64,000 nucleotides of DNA from Lentisphaerae bacterium GWF2_49_21 (lineage in GTDB: Bacteria > Verrucomicrobiota > Lentisphaeria > Victivallales > GWF2-50-93). The stretch is from assembly GCA_001804805.1 (NCBI GenBank), contig MHBH01000076.1:1-64000 (forward strand), in the 5' to 3' direction. Shown here piece after piece: positions 44,740 to 54,186 of the stretch. The notes below the pieces were generated by a model, which did not search any database, was not told the origin of the DNA, and saw only the letters and a list, made by a program, of their open reading frames with translations. A program made the position numbers and the translations under genes. Within the stretch, counting starts at the first letter, position 1; every line of letters starts with the position of its first letter.

Positions 44740-47430
44740 ATGATTTTGCAGGGTGCCAGGGATACCAGGTCTGGAATAACGACCAGGGAAGGAATTGTCC
44801 TTGCAATCCTGCTCGGGATAATTTTCCTGCTGCCTCTTGCCTTTTCCCATTTGTCAGTGAAGATGTGGAAGGAGCTGATCTGGCATAATCCTGTTGATAT
44901 TTCGATGATTGAATGGACTGGCGCCTTCCTGAACATCTTCCTCTTCCTCCTTCTCATCGAGCATTACAGGCAGTCGGAAAAGAAAAGCCTGATCTTCATA
45001 AGCTCCGGATTCCTTGTGATGGGTATTCTCGGCTTCGTCTATGCCCTGAGCAAGCCGGGGACGGAGACGGCCGCATGGATTAAATGCATGTCGCTGCTTC
45101 TCGGAGGATTTTATTTCCTCCTGGGCATAACGGCCAGGAAACAGACAGGGAAGGATCTGCCGAGGGCATTCCTGTGGATAATTCTTCCATCCATCCTTGT
45201 GGCGGTCACATGTGCCTGGATACCACACGGACTCAAGCCTGTTCTGCCCAAAATCCTTTCTTCTGCAGGGGTGTCGACGGTCTTCGGAGAACTTTTATTC
45301 TGGATACCCGGAGCCTTTTTCTTTGTGGCCGCCCTGCCGTGGCTGCACGATTACATGAAGAAAAGAAGGAAGGAGGATCTGATTTTCGCAGTCCTTATCC
45401 TGATATACGCGCAGGTCTCCCTTACGGTGAGATATTCAAATCCGTGGGGCGTCCTATGGTGGGGCTGGCATATAGGCCTTCTTGTCGCAGGGATAATCGC
45501 GGCCCTGTATCTTCTCGTCCTCTGTCTGCGCTATTCCCTCATCTGGAGGCTCCTCCTTTCGATGGGATTCTGCTTCGGACTTACAGTGCTGATATCCTCA
45601 TCGGTGATGCAGAGCTATTTCGAGAAAAGGACGAATGACGAACTCAAGAGGAGGTTTGCAGTCCAGCAGAAGAACATCCTCCTGGAATCCAGGGACGCGA
45701 TAACATTCAGTAACCAGAACCTCAAGCATCTTGTCAGGGATTTCTTCCTGTCCGGAGAATACCTGGACAATCCCGGGAAGGTCGCCGGGGAGCTCTGTTC
45801 AAAAAACAGGGCCGAATGGCCGAAGTATCTGCTTGAGGTGGGGTTCTACTCGGACGACGATGCCTTCGCCAGTTCGGATCTGGAGGACGAAGGGGCGGAG
45901 TTCCGCGAAAAAGCTCTCGAGGGGCTGAAAAATGCGGCATTCAAGAACATCAGCGGGAAGACCGTCTTCAGCGAATTCTATTTCGACAGCACTAAGAACA
46001 GGTGGGTATCGGCGGCCACGCTTTCATTCAGGCTTTCCAGCGGCGCCAGATGCTTCTTCTACAATGTGCTGGACGTGACCAGGCTTAAGAACAGGAACAT
46101 AATTAGCTCTTCCGACAAGAGGATCAAGAATTCCATCGGAAGGATGATCATCTGCAGCAGGAGCGGAAGATTCCTTGAATGCAGCCTTCCTAAATCCTAT
46201 ACCGAGGGCTTTGACACCAGGATACCTGAGACAGAACTTCCGCTTGCGAAGAAGATAGCCATACAGTTTTCCGATATTCCGGGGGCTAAGGCGAAGATTG
46301 TCCAGCTCTCGTATTTCGGTCGCGATTATCTTGTCTTTGCGAATTATTTTGCACCGGCTGAATGGACGGTGCTAGATCTGCTCGATGAGGAAGGTATCCC
46401 GATCGTCAGCTACAACCGGTCGAAGTATGTTTTCGAAGCCACTGGAATGATCGTCCTGCTGCTTGGATTCATAATGCTTCTGTTCCTCCTGAACTACCAG
46501 ATCGCCAGACCCCTGAACCAGATTGTGAAGGCCACTGAAAAGCTTGAGGAGGGGGATTTCTCCGTGCGAATCAATTCCAGGGATACGAATGAGTTCGGCA
46601 TCGTCTCAAAATCGTTCGACACCATGGTGACGCAGCTCCAGAAAATATATTACAAGCTCCATAATACCATTGCGGAAAGGACAAAGGCCCTTGAAGATGC
46701 CAGGACTGCGAACCACGCCAGGACCTCCTTCTTCACAAATGTAAGCCATGAACTGCGTACGCCGCTGCACGGCATACTCAGCTTCTCGAGGCTGGGGATG
46801 GACAAGGAGAGGCTCAATGATGAGAAGAAGATGCTCGAGTTCTTCAAAAGCATCAACGACAGCGCCCAGCGCCTGCTCAAGATGATTAACGAGCTCCTTG
46901 ATTTTGCCAAGATCGAATCCGGCCACATGGAATTCGAATTCACGGATACGAGCCTTTTCATGATTTCGCTCCAGACATATGAGGAGCTCAAGGCGAACTT
47001 CGAGGAGAAAAATGTGAAGTTCATATGCGTCAAGCCCGAGTTCGACACCAACGCATGCATAGACAGGGAGAAAATTGCGATGGTGATGAGGAACCTGATC
47101 GGGAATGCATTGAAGTTCTCTGAAAGCGGAACTGAGCTCAAGGTCTCCTTTGTCAGAGGCCTGGACATGCTGTCAGTGACCGTCACCGACAAGGGCGCCG
47201 GCATACCCGAGGAGGATATCGATATCATATTCGACAGGTTCTTCCAGTCGGACATAGCGAAAGTGAAAGGCGGAACCGGGCTTGGACTTTCCATCTGCAG
47301 GGAGATTGTCAAGCGCCATAATGGCACGATTTATGCTCGTAACAACTCCGGAGGAGGGGCTTCGTTCACGTTTTCGGTACCGCTCACGAGAGCCGCCGGC
47401 AAGGTCAACCCGGACAAGAAGATGTCATGA
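44740..47430 (+). CDS. Membrane sensor histidine kinase
   Basis: 896 residues. About seven membrane segments in residues 15-260, another at 285-305, an extracytoplasmic sensing region about 310-560 (Cache-like in position), a membrane helix at about 565-585, and a HAMP segment (IARPLNQIVKATEKLEEGDF). Kinase core: H box FFTNVSHELRTPLHG with His670, N box RNLIGNALKFS, G1 DKGAGIPEED and G2 GGTGLGLSI. It should autophosphorylate His670. The partner is most likely the response-regulator hybrid encoded next, whose start overlaps this stop (ATGA). The combination of a multi-helix N-terminal sensor with a second periplasmic sensor suggests two inputs. Confidence 0.9.
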   Translation: MILQGARDTRSGITTREGIVLAILLGIIFLLPLAFSHLSVKMWKELIWHNPVDISMIEWTGAFLNIFLFLLLIEHYRQSEKKSLIFISSGFLVMGILGFVYALSKPGTETAAWIKCMSLLLGGFYFLLGITARKQTGKDLPRAFLWIILPSILVAVTCAWIPHGLKPVLPKILSSAGVSTVFGELLFWIPGAFFFVAALPWLHDYMKKRRKEDLIFAVLILIYAQVSLTVRYSNPWGVLWWGWHIGLLVAGIIAALYLLVLCLRYSLIWRLLLSMGFCFGLTVLISSSVMQSYFEKRTNDELKRRFAVQQKNILLESRDAITFSNQNLKHLVRDFFLSGEYLDNPGKVAGELCSKNRAEWPKYLLEVGFYSDDDAFASSDLEDEGAEFREKALEGLKNAAFKNISGKTVFSEFYFDSTKNRWVSAATLSFRLSSGARCFFYNVLDVTRLKNRNIISSSDKRIKNSIGRMIICSRSGRFLECSLPKSYTEGFDTRIPETELPLAKKIAIQFSDIPGAKAKIVQLSYFGRDYLVFANYFAPAEWTVLDLLDEEGIPIVSYNRSKYVFEATGMIVLLLGFIMLLFLLNYQIARPLNQIVKATEKLEEGDFSVRINSRDTNEFGIVSKSFDTMVTQLQKIYYKLHNTIAERTKALEDARTANHARTSFFTNVSHELRTPLHGILSFSRLGMDKERLNDEKKMLEFFKSINDSAQRLLKMINELLDFAKIESGHMEFEFTDTSLFMISLQTYEELKANFEEKNVKFICVKPEFDTNACIDREKIAMVMRNLIGNALKFSESGTELKVSFVRGLDMLSVTVTDKGAGIPEEDIDIIFDRFFQSDIAKVKGGTGLGLSICREIVKRHNGTIYARNNSGGGASFTFSVPLTRAAGKVNPDKKMS

Positions 47431-48503
47431 AAACTAAGAAAAACAGGATACTGATTGTCGACGATGATCAGATGAACATACTGATTCTCGAGGAGATCCT
47501 CGGGAAGCAGTTCGAGATCAAGTCCGTCTGCGGAGGCCAGGCGGCCCTTGATTCCGCAGTGGTCTTCCGTCCCGACATCATCCTGCTCGACATCATGATG
47601 CCGGGCAAGGACGGATATGAGATCTGCGGGAAGTTCAAGCAGATGCGGGAGCTCGCCTTCACCAAGATCATACTCCTGTCCGCCAAATCCATGCTCAATG
47701 ACAGGCTCAAGGGGTATCAGGCCGGAGCCGATGATTTCATAACGAAACCCTTTGATTCCGAGGAGCTGCTCGCAAAGGTCCGGGTTTTCATACGCCTCAA
47801 ATCCGTGCAGGAGATCGACAGGATGAAGGACGATCTCATTGATCTGTTCTCCCATGAGACGAGGACGCCTCTAAATGCAATCGTAGGATTCGGAAAGATC
47901 CTGGGCGCCTGCGACAAGCTCGGAGAGCACGAAAAGGAATGTGTAAGGCATATTGTCAGTTCCGGTGCGAGCCTGCTGGAACTGGTTAACAAGACAATCC
48001 TGCTTTCCAACCTCAGGAATGGATCGAGGATCGTCATAGAGAAGAAGACTTCGTTTTCAGATATAATAGAAATGGCGGTTTCTGCGAATGAGGAGAAGAC
48101 CAGGGCGAAGAATATTATCCTCCTGAAGGACTGCAAGGGCGACAGGGCGTTCAGGGGCGACGAAGAGCTGCTGGTCGCCGCCCTTTCCTACGTGCTGGAG
48201 AACGCCGTCAAGTATTCACCTTATATCGGAACAGTCGAATTGAATGTCAGACAGACCGAAAAGGGGCTGGAGTGCGAGGTGAAGGACAACGGCAAGGGGC
48301 TTGGTGACATCAAGATGCTGGAGATGGTGTTCAGCGAATTTTACGTCGAGGATGTCGAACACCACGGGCGCGGCCACGGGCTGAGCCTTGTGATAGTGAA
48401 GCATATCATGCTCCTGCACGGCGGAACGGTTTCCGCCGCGAACAACAAGAATGAGCCCGGATGCACCTTCACCCTTGAAATACCATCCGGACTTTTCGTC
48501 TGA
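47427..48503 (+). CDS. Receiver-histidine kinase hybrid
   Basis: 358 residues. N-terminal receiver domain with D11-D-D13 acidic pocket, phospho-acceptor D55 (LLDIMMPG), S85/K107 switch residues (ITKP), then a histidine kinase: H box FSHETRTPLNAI with His143, HATPase N box LENAVKYSP, G1 DNGKGLGDI and a G2-like GRGHGLSLV. There is no DNA-binding or other output domain in either protein, so the signal is presumably relayed to an unlinked regulator. The receiver-before-kinase order suggests that phosphorylation from the upstream kinase gates this kinase. Confidence 0.9.
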   Translation: MKTKKNRILIVDDDQMNILILEEILGKQFEIKSVCGGQAALDSAVVFRPDIILLDIMMPGKDGYEICGKFKQMRELAFTKIILLSAKSMLNDRLKGYQAGADDFITKPFDSEELLAKVRVFIRLKSVQEIDRMKDDLIDLFSHETRTPLNAIVGFGKILGACDKLGEHEKECVRHIVSSGASLLELVNKTILLSNLRNGSRIVIEKKTSFSDIIEMAVSANEEKTRAKNIILLKDCKGDRAFRGDEELLVAALSYVLENAVKYSPYIGTVELNVRQTEKGLECEVKDNGKGLGDIKMLEMVFSEFYVEDVEHHGRGHGLSLVIVKHIMLLHGGTVSAANNKNEPGCTFTLEIPSGLFV

Positions 48504-48576
48504 ACTGCGCGTTTTATCCGCTCCCTATATTGCATTTTATGAAACATGATATAAATTCTGAGCCTGCTTGAAAAAT

Positions 48577-48653
48577 GGGCATATAGCTCAGTTGGTTAGA
48601 GCGCCACGTTGACATCGTGGAGGTCGTTGGTTCGAGTCCAATTGTGCCCACCA
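48577..48653 (+). tRNA. tRNA-Val (anticodon GAC)
   Basis: A 77-base cloverleaf: acceptor GGGCATA/TGTGCCC, D arm GCTC-AGTTGGTTA-GAGC, anticodon stem CCACG/CGTGG with loop TTGACAT (anticodon GAC), variable AGGTC, T arm GTTGG-TTCGAGT-CCAAT, discriminator A and encoded CCA at 48651-48653. GAC reads GUC/GUU valine codons. It stands at the left edge of the defence island; I found no second copy of its 3' end in the window. Confidence 0.95.
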
Positions 48654-49052
48654 TCCTTCGCCCGACTGCCCTGCAGTCGCGCTACGGATGGCACAGCCAT
48701 TTTCCGCCTGCGGCGAAAAATGCCGCGGCGAAGCTTCCCTGCGGAGCCGGGCCTGCCATCCATAACAATTTCAGCCCTTGGACAAGCGGTTTCCCAACCG
48801 GAGCTCCTCCTGCTTAAATGCATTTTTTGCCATCCATTTATGCGTTCAAGGGCTTTTTCCGGTCTCTTTTTAGTTTATCTCTTTATCTTCAATTACTTGA
48901 CCCTTCCCAGATTATGCCCAGATTACCTAAATACCTGCTAGCAGTGCCCCAACAAGATGATATCTCTTGGCTTGACAAGCACTTCCCTTGAAAACCAGTC
49001 TAGGTTGTATATAGTAACATGTTTACCATGGTGGTATCCTGAAGGGAGATTG
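48654..49052. other. Gene-free interval between tRNA-Val and hsdR
   Basis: 399 bases. An imperfect palindrome (CATCC ... GACTG-ccctg-CAGTC ... GGATG, 48651-48690) begins inside the tRNA CCA end. At 48727-48758 is a repeat matching the insertion in the radical SAM gene. The rest is AT-richer and ends with the candidate hsdR promoter. No gene is supported here; an ATG at 48957 in frame with hsdR lies upstream of that promoter. Confidence 0.7.
48988..49015 (+). promoter_or_regulatory. Candidate hsdR promoter
   Basis: TTGAAA (48988-48993), 16 bases, TATAGT (49010-49015). The transcript would start about 49022, with GGGAG at 49044 and the ATG at 49053. Supports the shorter hsdR start. Confidence 0.4.
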
Positions 49053-51824
49053 ATGAAGTCCGAAGAGTCAGCACGCCAGAACATTGATCAGATGCTGGAA
49101 AAGTCCGGCTGGCAGGTGCAAGACTTCAAGAAGCTCAACCTCGGCGCCTCAACAGGCGTAGCCGTCCGCGAATTTCCCCTCAAAAGTGGCTTTGCCGACT
49201 ATCTCCTCTTTGTCAACCGCCAGGCCGTAGGCGTCATTGAAGCAAAGAAGGAAGGCATGACTCTGGCCGGTGTCTCCGAACAGACCGCCTCATATTGCGA
49301 ATCCCTCCCGTCAGAAATACCCCATGTGAATGAGCCTATCCCTTTTGCCTATGAATCTACCGGCAAGGAGACGTATTTCAGGGATATCCGCGATCCCCAG
49401 TCCCGTTCCCGGAGAGTCTTCTGGTTCCATCAGCCGAAACAGCTTCAGGACTGGCTGAGCCAGCCCGACACCCTTCGCGCCCGTCTTTCAAAGCTCCCGC
49501 CTCTTGTCTCGGAAGGTTTCAGGGACTGCCAGATTGAGGCAATCGCCAAACTAGAGGAATCTTTCGCCCAGGACCGCCCAAGAGCCCTCATCCAGATGGC
49601 TACAGGCTCCGGCAAGACCTTTACAGCCGTCTCCTTCATCTACCGCCTTATCAAGCACGCCAACGCCAAAAGGATTCTCTTCCTTGTCGACCGTAGCAAT
49701 CTGGGCATCCAGACATCAAAGGAGTTCCAGCAGTACATCACCCCCGACGACGGCAGGAAGTTCACAGAGCTGTACAATGTCCAGCACCTGACTTCAAACA
49801 CACTCGATCCTGTCTGCCGTGTTACCGTATGCACCATCCAGCGCCTTTATTCGATGCTGCGCGGCGAGGAACTGCCGGAGGATCTGGAGGAACTGTCGGG
49901 ATTCGAGGTTTCCGCCTCTGATGACCGCCCGAAGGATGTCGAATACAATCCTTCCTTCCCCATCGAGTCATTTGACTTCATCGTCACCGACGAATGCCAC
50001 CGCTCCATATACAATCTCTGGAGGCAGGTGCTAGAATACTTCGACGCCCATATAATCGGCCTCACCGCCACCCCATCGAAGCAGACCATCGGCTTCTTCC
50101 ATAACAACCTGGTCATGGAATACAGCCACGAACGCGCGGTCGCCGACGGCGTGAATGTCGGCTATGAAGTCTACCGCATCAAGACCGAGATCTCCCAGAA
50201 GGGCAGCAAGGTCGAAGCCGGTCATTATGTGGACAAGCGTGACAAGCTTGACCGCTCAACCCGGTGGGAACAGCTCGACGACGACCTCGAGTATTCCTCG
50301 GAGCAGCTTGACAGGGATGTCGTCTCCATCGACCAGATTAGGACAATCATACGCACCTTGCGGGACAAACTGTTCACCGATATATTCCCCGGCAGAACGG
50401 AAATTCCCAAGATGCTCGTATTCGCGAAGGATGACAGCCACGCCGAGGACATCACCCACATAATCCGCGAGGAGTTTGGCAAAGGCAATGATTTCTGCAA
50501 GAAGATAACCTATCGCACATACGATCCCGACAACAAACGCTACGAGAAGCCCGAACATCTCCTCCAGAGCTTCCGTAACTCATACAATCCCCGCATAGCA
50601 GTGACTGTCGACATGATTTCTACAGGAACAGACGTAAAGCCCTTGGAATGCCTGCTCTTCATGCGGGATGTGCGTTCAACTGTCTATTTCGACCAGATGA
50701 AAGGACGCGGTACCCGGACAATCGATCCCACCGACCTTAACAGTGTCACTCCTGATGCGATGAACAAGACTCATTTCGTGATAGTTGACGCTGTTGGCGT
50801 CTGCGAATCTCGCAAAAGCGGTGACACTTGCTCCCTCGAACGCAAGAAGTCGATTTCGTTCGACAAACTTCTTCAGGGTGTTGCACTGGGCAAGCGTGAC
50901 GAGGACACCTTGACCACCCTCGCTGGCAGGCTTGCACGCCTTGACCGGGAGATAATGCCTAAAGATCGAGAGAAGATTATAGAAGTGTCAAAGGGCAAAA
51001 ACCTGAGGATGATGTCCAACGCTCTTCTTGATGCCGTGGATCCCGACAAGAAGATTGAAAAGGCAAAAGAGCTATTCAAAACCAAAGTTCCCGACGAGAA
51101 ACAAATTGCGGAATCCGCAAAACATCTCGTTGACACCGCCTGCACACCTTTTGACGCTCCCGAACTCCGGAATATCCTGATTGAGATCAAGCGGACAACC
51201 GAACAGGTGATCGACAATGTCAGTATTGACAAGGTCCTTGTTGCGGAATTCGACGAGAAGGCAAAGGAGAAGTCCCAGGCATTGATCAGCTCGTTCAGGA
51301 GATTCATCGAGGACAACAAGGACGAACTGACAGCCATCAAGATCATCTATTCCATGCCCTACGGACAGCGCCATCTGTCATATCAGCAGATAAAGGAGCT
51401 TGCCGATGCCATTGAGAAACCACCATACAAATTTTCCACCGACCAACTCTGGCTGGCGTTCAAGAATCTGGAAAACTCAAGGGTAAGAAACATGGGACCG
51501 CAGAAACTCCTAACCAACATCATTTCCCTGATTCGTTTTGCGCTTGGCAAGGAGGCTGTGCTTGAACCGTTCATTGACACTGTCGAACACCGTTTCGAGA
51601 AATGGCTTGAACATCAGCAGGTATCCGGACGCAGTTTCAGCACCGAACAGATTGAATGGCTGAACCTGATAAAGAAGCACATTGCTGCGAATCTCGCAGT
51701 CGAGATGGAAGACTTTGAATACGCGCCGTTCTCCCAGAAAGGCGGCCCGTTGAAGGCAAGCCAGGTATTCGGTCAGGATTTGCAGAATATATTGAAGGAA
51801 CTAAGCGAGGTGCTGGCAGCTTAG
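49053..51824 (+). CDS. hsdR: Type I restriction enzyme subunit R (EcoEI-like)
   Basis: 923 residues. N-terminal nuclease: D49 and E63-A-K65 of a PD-(D/E)XK motif (FADYLLFVNRQAVGVIEAKK). SF2 helicase: Walker A ATGSGKT (183-189), DECH box (313-316), ATPSKQ, and later STGTDVKPLECLLFMRD and QMKGRGTR (motif VI). The C-terminal region after about residue 640 is the EcoEI-type coupling domain. HsdR translocates DNA and cuts it when the HsdM-HsdS complex finds unmethylated sites. The start at 49053 (GGGAG 4 bases upstream) is preferred to the in-frame ATG at 48957. HsdS and HsdM are encoded about 6.5 and 11.7 kb downstream. Confidence 0.94.
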   Translation: MKSEESARQNIDQMLEKSGWQVQDFKKLNLGASTGVAVREFPLKSGFADYLLFVNRQAVGVIEAKKEGMTLAGVSEQTASYCESLPSEIPHVNEPIPFAYESTGKETYFRDIRDPQSRSRRVFWFHQPKQLQDWLSQPDTLRARLSKLPPLVSEGFRDCQIEAIAKLEESFAQDRPRALIQMATGSGKTFTAVSFIYRLIKHANAKRILFLVDRSNLGIQTSKEFQQYITPDDGRKFTELYNVQHLTSNTLDPVCRVTVCTIQRLYSMLRGEELPEDLEELSGFEVSASDDRPKDVEYNPSFPIESFDFIVTDECHRSIYNLWRQVLEYFDAHIIGLTATPSKQTIGFFHNNLVMEYSHERAVADGVNVGYEVYRIKTEISQKGSKVEAGHYVDKRDKLDRSTRWEQLDDDLEYSSEQLDRDVVSIDQIRTIIRTLRDKLFTDIFPGRTEIPKMLVFAKDDSHAEDITHIIREEFGKGNDFCKKITYRTYDPDNKRYEKPEHLLQSFRNSYNPRIAVTVDMISTGTDVKPLECLLFMRDVRSTVYFDQMKGRGTRTIDPTDLNSVTPDAMNKTHFVIVDAVGVCESRKSGDTCSLERKKSISFDKLLQGVALGKRDEDTLTTLAGRLARLDREIMPKDREKIIEVSKGKNLRMMSNALLDAVDPDKKIEKAKELFKTKVPDEKQIAESAKHLVDTACTPFDAPELRNILIEIKRTTEQVIDNVSIDKVLVAEFDEKAKEKSQALISSFRRFIEDNKDELTAIKIIYSMPYGQRHLSYQQIKELADAIEKPPYKFSTDQLWLAFKNLENSRVRNMGPQKLLTNIISLIRFALGKEAVLEPFIDTVEHRFEKWLEHQQVSGRSFSTEQIEWLNLIKKHIAANLAVEMEDFEYAPFSQKGGPLKASQVFGQDLQNILKELSEVLAA

Positions 51825-52195
51825 GAATTAAGAATATCTCGTGCAATACATATGGAGTGCTGAAGCTTGCTTCAGCCTTAATTAGCGGAGCTTGCTCCGC
51901 GTTATTTGCAGACAATGAATCTTGTCCGTCGAAGCCTTTGCGAAATCGGAAGCGTGGAATTCGTTGGAGTTCAAACTTTAGTTTGTCCTGGTCTTTTGGA
52001 ATCGGAAACGCAGAGGCGCAAATTTTAGAATTGAGTCCGAATATTGCCAGATGGGCGATATTACAGAGTTGCAATGTTACCCATACAGTAATAATTGAGG
52101 GTAATCCAGGTAAGATATTGAGTTGATTGTGCAATATTGACTTGATTTTACAATATTGACTTGACTTTGCAATTAATAAATGATATAATAGGGTC
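51825..52195. other. Gene-free interval between hsdR and the AbiE-like pair
   Basis: 371 bases. Palindromes GCTGAAGCTTGCTTCAGC (51861 onward) and GCGGAGCTTGCTCCGC (51884 onward), a GTTGGAGTTCAAACTTTAG repeat (51963 onward) matching 37290, and a triple word-repeat CAATATTGACTTGATTTTA (52132-52173) just before the next gene. This interval divides hsdR from the accessory genes and likely marks an insertion boundary. Confidence 0.65.
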
Positions 52196-53254
52196 ATGAA
52201 GCTAAGAAAAACAGAACATAAAAAGGGTTCAGGCCGCTATCAACCTGATTGGGAAGGTGATGGGGTTTGGGTTGAGGTGAAAAACCACCTTACAGCCTTT
52301 CGTATTGTAAGAGATGCGCTTTTCCAACTTGCCTGTGCCGTTCACGAACAGGCTTGCCAACGGGCAATTTTGCTTCTTATAGAACCCAACATGTCCGACA
52401 AGGGCCTAGGTGACGAATGGCATAAGGTGGAAACGACTTTCCGTCCGGATATACTTGGACGTTTATGTATCGTTATTTTTCGGGATGGGCGTCTTATCGG
52501 CATCCCAGACAAGCAGGAACCCGATTTGCATGAAGAGTTGCTGAAAGTATCTGAAGAAGAGTTGGCGATAAAGAAGAATCCTTTCCCGAAACAGGACTAC
52601 CAGTCTGAAATCCTCAAAATCCTCATATGCCAGTGGCTGAATCGGAAAGGTCCGTTGACATTGGATTGGCTTGGCAATGCCGCAGGCTGTAATTATCGTA
52701 CGGTGGTGAACGCACTTGAATCCCTTGGAAATGCGCTTGCCAGGCGTTCCGACAGGAGCGTCGAACTCAAGTACTTCCCCAAAGATGCATGGGAATGGCT
52801 CCTTGTGAACTCGGGCAGATCGCGGTTGACAAAAAAATATTCCGATCGTTCCGGACAACCGCGCTCGATTGATTCATTACTTGGCAGGTTAGCAAAAATG
52901 CAACTTCCCTATGTGGCTGTTGCCGGTGTTCTGGGCGCAAGGCATTATTATCCTGACATTGACCTTATCGGCGCTCCACGCCTTGACCTCACAGTGCACT
53001 GTCCGGAAAAATATCCTGATATTGATTTCATCGGAAGACTTGATCCTGCTCTGGAACAGGAGGATGATCCCGGCAAGCCTGCGTCCGTTGTCCTGCATTT
53101 CATCCGCAGGGAAACGCCATTCTTTGAAACGAATTCTGCTGGTGTTCCCTGGGCCGATCCAGTTGAATGCCTGCTGGATCTTCATGAGATGCGCTTGGAA
53201 TCTCAGGCACTGGGGTTTCTTAATGCTTTACAATCCAGAGGAACATCCCAATGA
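52196..53254 (+). CDS. AbiEi-like antitoxin / wHTH protein
   Basis: 352 residues. N-terminal 105 residues include GDGVWVEVKNHLTAFRIVRDALFQLA and RAILLLIEP, resembling an inactive or minimal PD-(D/E)XK-like domain (E-V-K). Around residues 145-190 is a winged helix (GPLTLDWLGNAAGCNYRTVVNALESLG). The C-terminal half (AVAGVLGARHYYPDIDLIGAPRLDL ... DPVECLLDLHEMRLESQALGFLNAL) matches the AbiEi C-terminal domain. The gene overlaps the following nucleotidyltransferase by ATGA, the order of type IV AbiE systems. It should repress the operon and counteract the toxin. Confidence 0.7.
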   Translation: MKLRKTEHKKGSGRYQPDWEGDGVWVEVKNHLTAFRIVRDALFQLACAVHEQACQRAILLLIEPNMSDKGLGDEWHKVETTFRPDILGRLCIVIFRDGRLIGIPDKQEPDLHEELLKVSEEELAIKKNPFPKQDYQSEILKILICQWLNRKGPLTLDWLGNAAGCNYRTVVNALESLGNALARRSDRSVELKYFPKDAWEWLLVNSGRSRLTKKYSDRSGQPRSIDSLLGRLAKMQLPYVAVAGVLGARHYYPDIDLIGAPRLDLTVHCPEKYPDIDFIGRLDPALEQEDDPGKPASVVLHFIRRETPFFETNSAGVPWADPVECLLDLHEMRLESQALGFLNALQSRGTSQ

Positions 53255-54186
53255 TTGAAATCAACGATGTCATGAAGACTGTTTTCCCAGGAGAGGTTCT
53301 CTCGGAGATTTCCGGAGCTATCCCGGAAGAGTGCAGGAAAAACATGATAATCATCGGAAGTCTCGCCGTAGGATATCATTTTTTAGCTGGAAAAGAAGGC
53401 ATGGCCGTCCGCACGAAAGATGCCGACTGTCTTCTATCGCCGCGCATTAGAGCCGTTCCTGCAGGGGAAGCAATTGCTGAGAAACTATTTACTTCCGGCT
53501 GGACTATCAAGAAAGATGGAGAATGGAATAAGCCTGGTGATGAAAATACCCTTCCCAGCCAGCTTCCAGCAATCCGTTTGAATCCTCCTGGGAACACTGA
53601 TTGGTTTATTGAACTTCTAACCGTTCCGGAATCTTCGGAGGTGCGTGAGAAAAAATGGCTTCCATTTAAGACAAGCCAAGGGTACTTTGGCCTTCCGAGC
53701 TTCGGATTCTTGTCCTTGACTAATTTTGAGCCAATGGAAACTGAAATGGGAATCCATGTCGCTAGACCAGAAATGATGGCGCTTGCAAACATGCTTGAGC
53801 ACCCTCGGATAAAGCCTGATTTAATGTCAGGTTATATCGAAGGCCGTCGGATTAAACGCAGTAACAAGGATCTGGGACGGGTTCTGGCAATAGCTTTTCT
53901 TAGCACTGGAGAAGATGTGGACAGTTTGGAAAAATGGCCTGACCTTTTCAGGAAGGCCATGGAATCTTGTTTTCCTGCTGAATGGCAATCTCTCGTAAAA
54001 AACACTGGTTCAGGATTACGTGAGCTGCTCACTAGCGACTTGGACATGGATGAAGCTCACCATACATGCAGATATGGTCTGCTTGCTTCACAACCTCCGA
54101 CTTTGGAGCAATTGAAAATAGCCGGCAAACGTCTGTTACAGGATGCCGTTGAACCCCTGGAGAAAATGGGAAGCAATGAAACCTAA
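53251..54186 (+). CDS. AbiEii-like nucleotidyltransferase toxin
   Basis: 311 residues. Nucleotidyltransferase signature IIGSLAVGYHFLAGK ... RTKDADCLL (residues about 32-58), giving the G-S and D-x-D metal ligands of the Pol-beta-like fold used by AbiEii toxins. Acidic C-terminal helical region. AbiEii toxins arrest growth, in some cases by modifying tRNA, and cause phage abortive infection. Overlaps the AbiEi-like gene and, at its 3' end, the HTH gene, so three genes are coupled. Confidence 0.7.
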   Translation: MIEINDVMKTVFPGEVLSEISGAIPEECRKNMIIIGSLAVGYHFLAGKEGMAVRTKDADCLLSPRIRAVPAGEAIAEKLFTSGWTIKKDGEWNKPGDENTLPSQLPAIRLNPPGNTDWFIELLTVPESSEVREKKWLPFKTSQGYFGLPSFGFLSLTNFEPMETEMGIHVARPEMMALANMLEHPRIKPDLMSGYIEGRRIKRSNKDLGRVLAIAFLSTGEDVDSLEKWPDLFRKAMESCFPAEWQSLVKNTGSGLRELLTSDLDMDEAHHTCRYGLLASQPPTLEQLKIAGKRLLQDAVEPLEKMGSNET

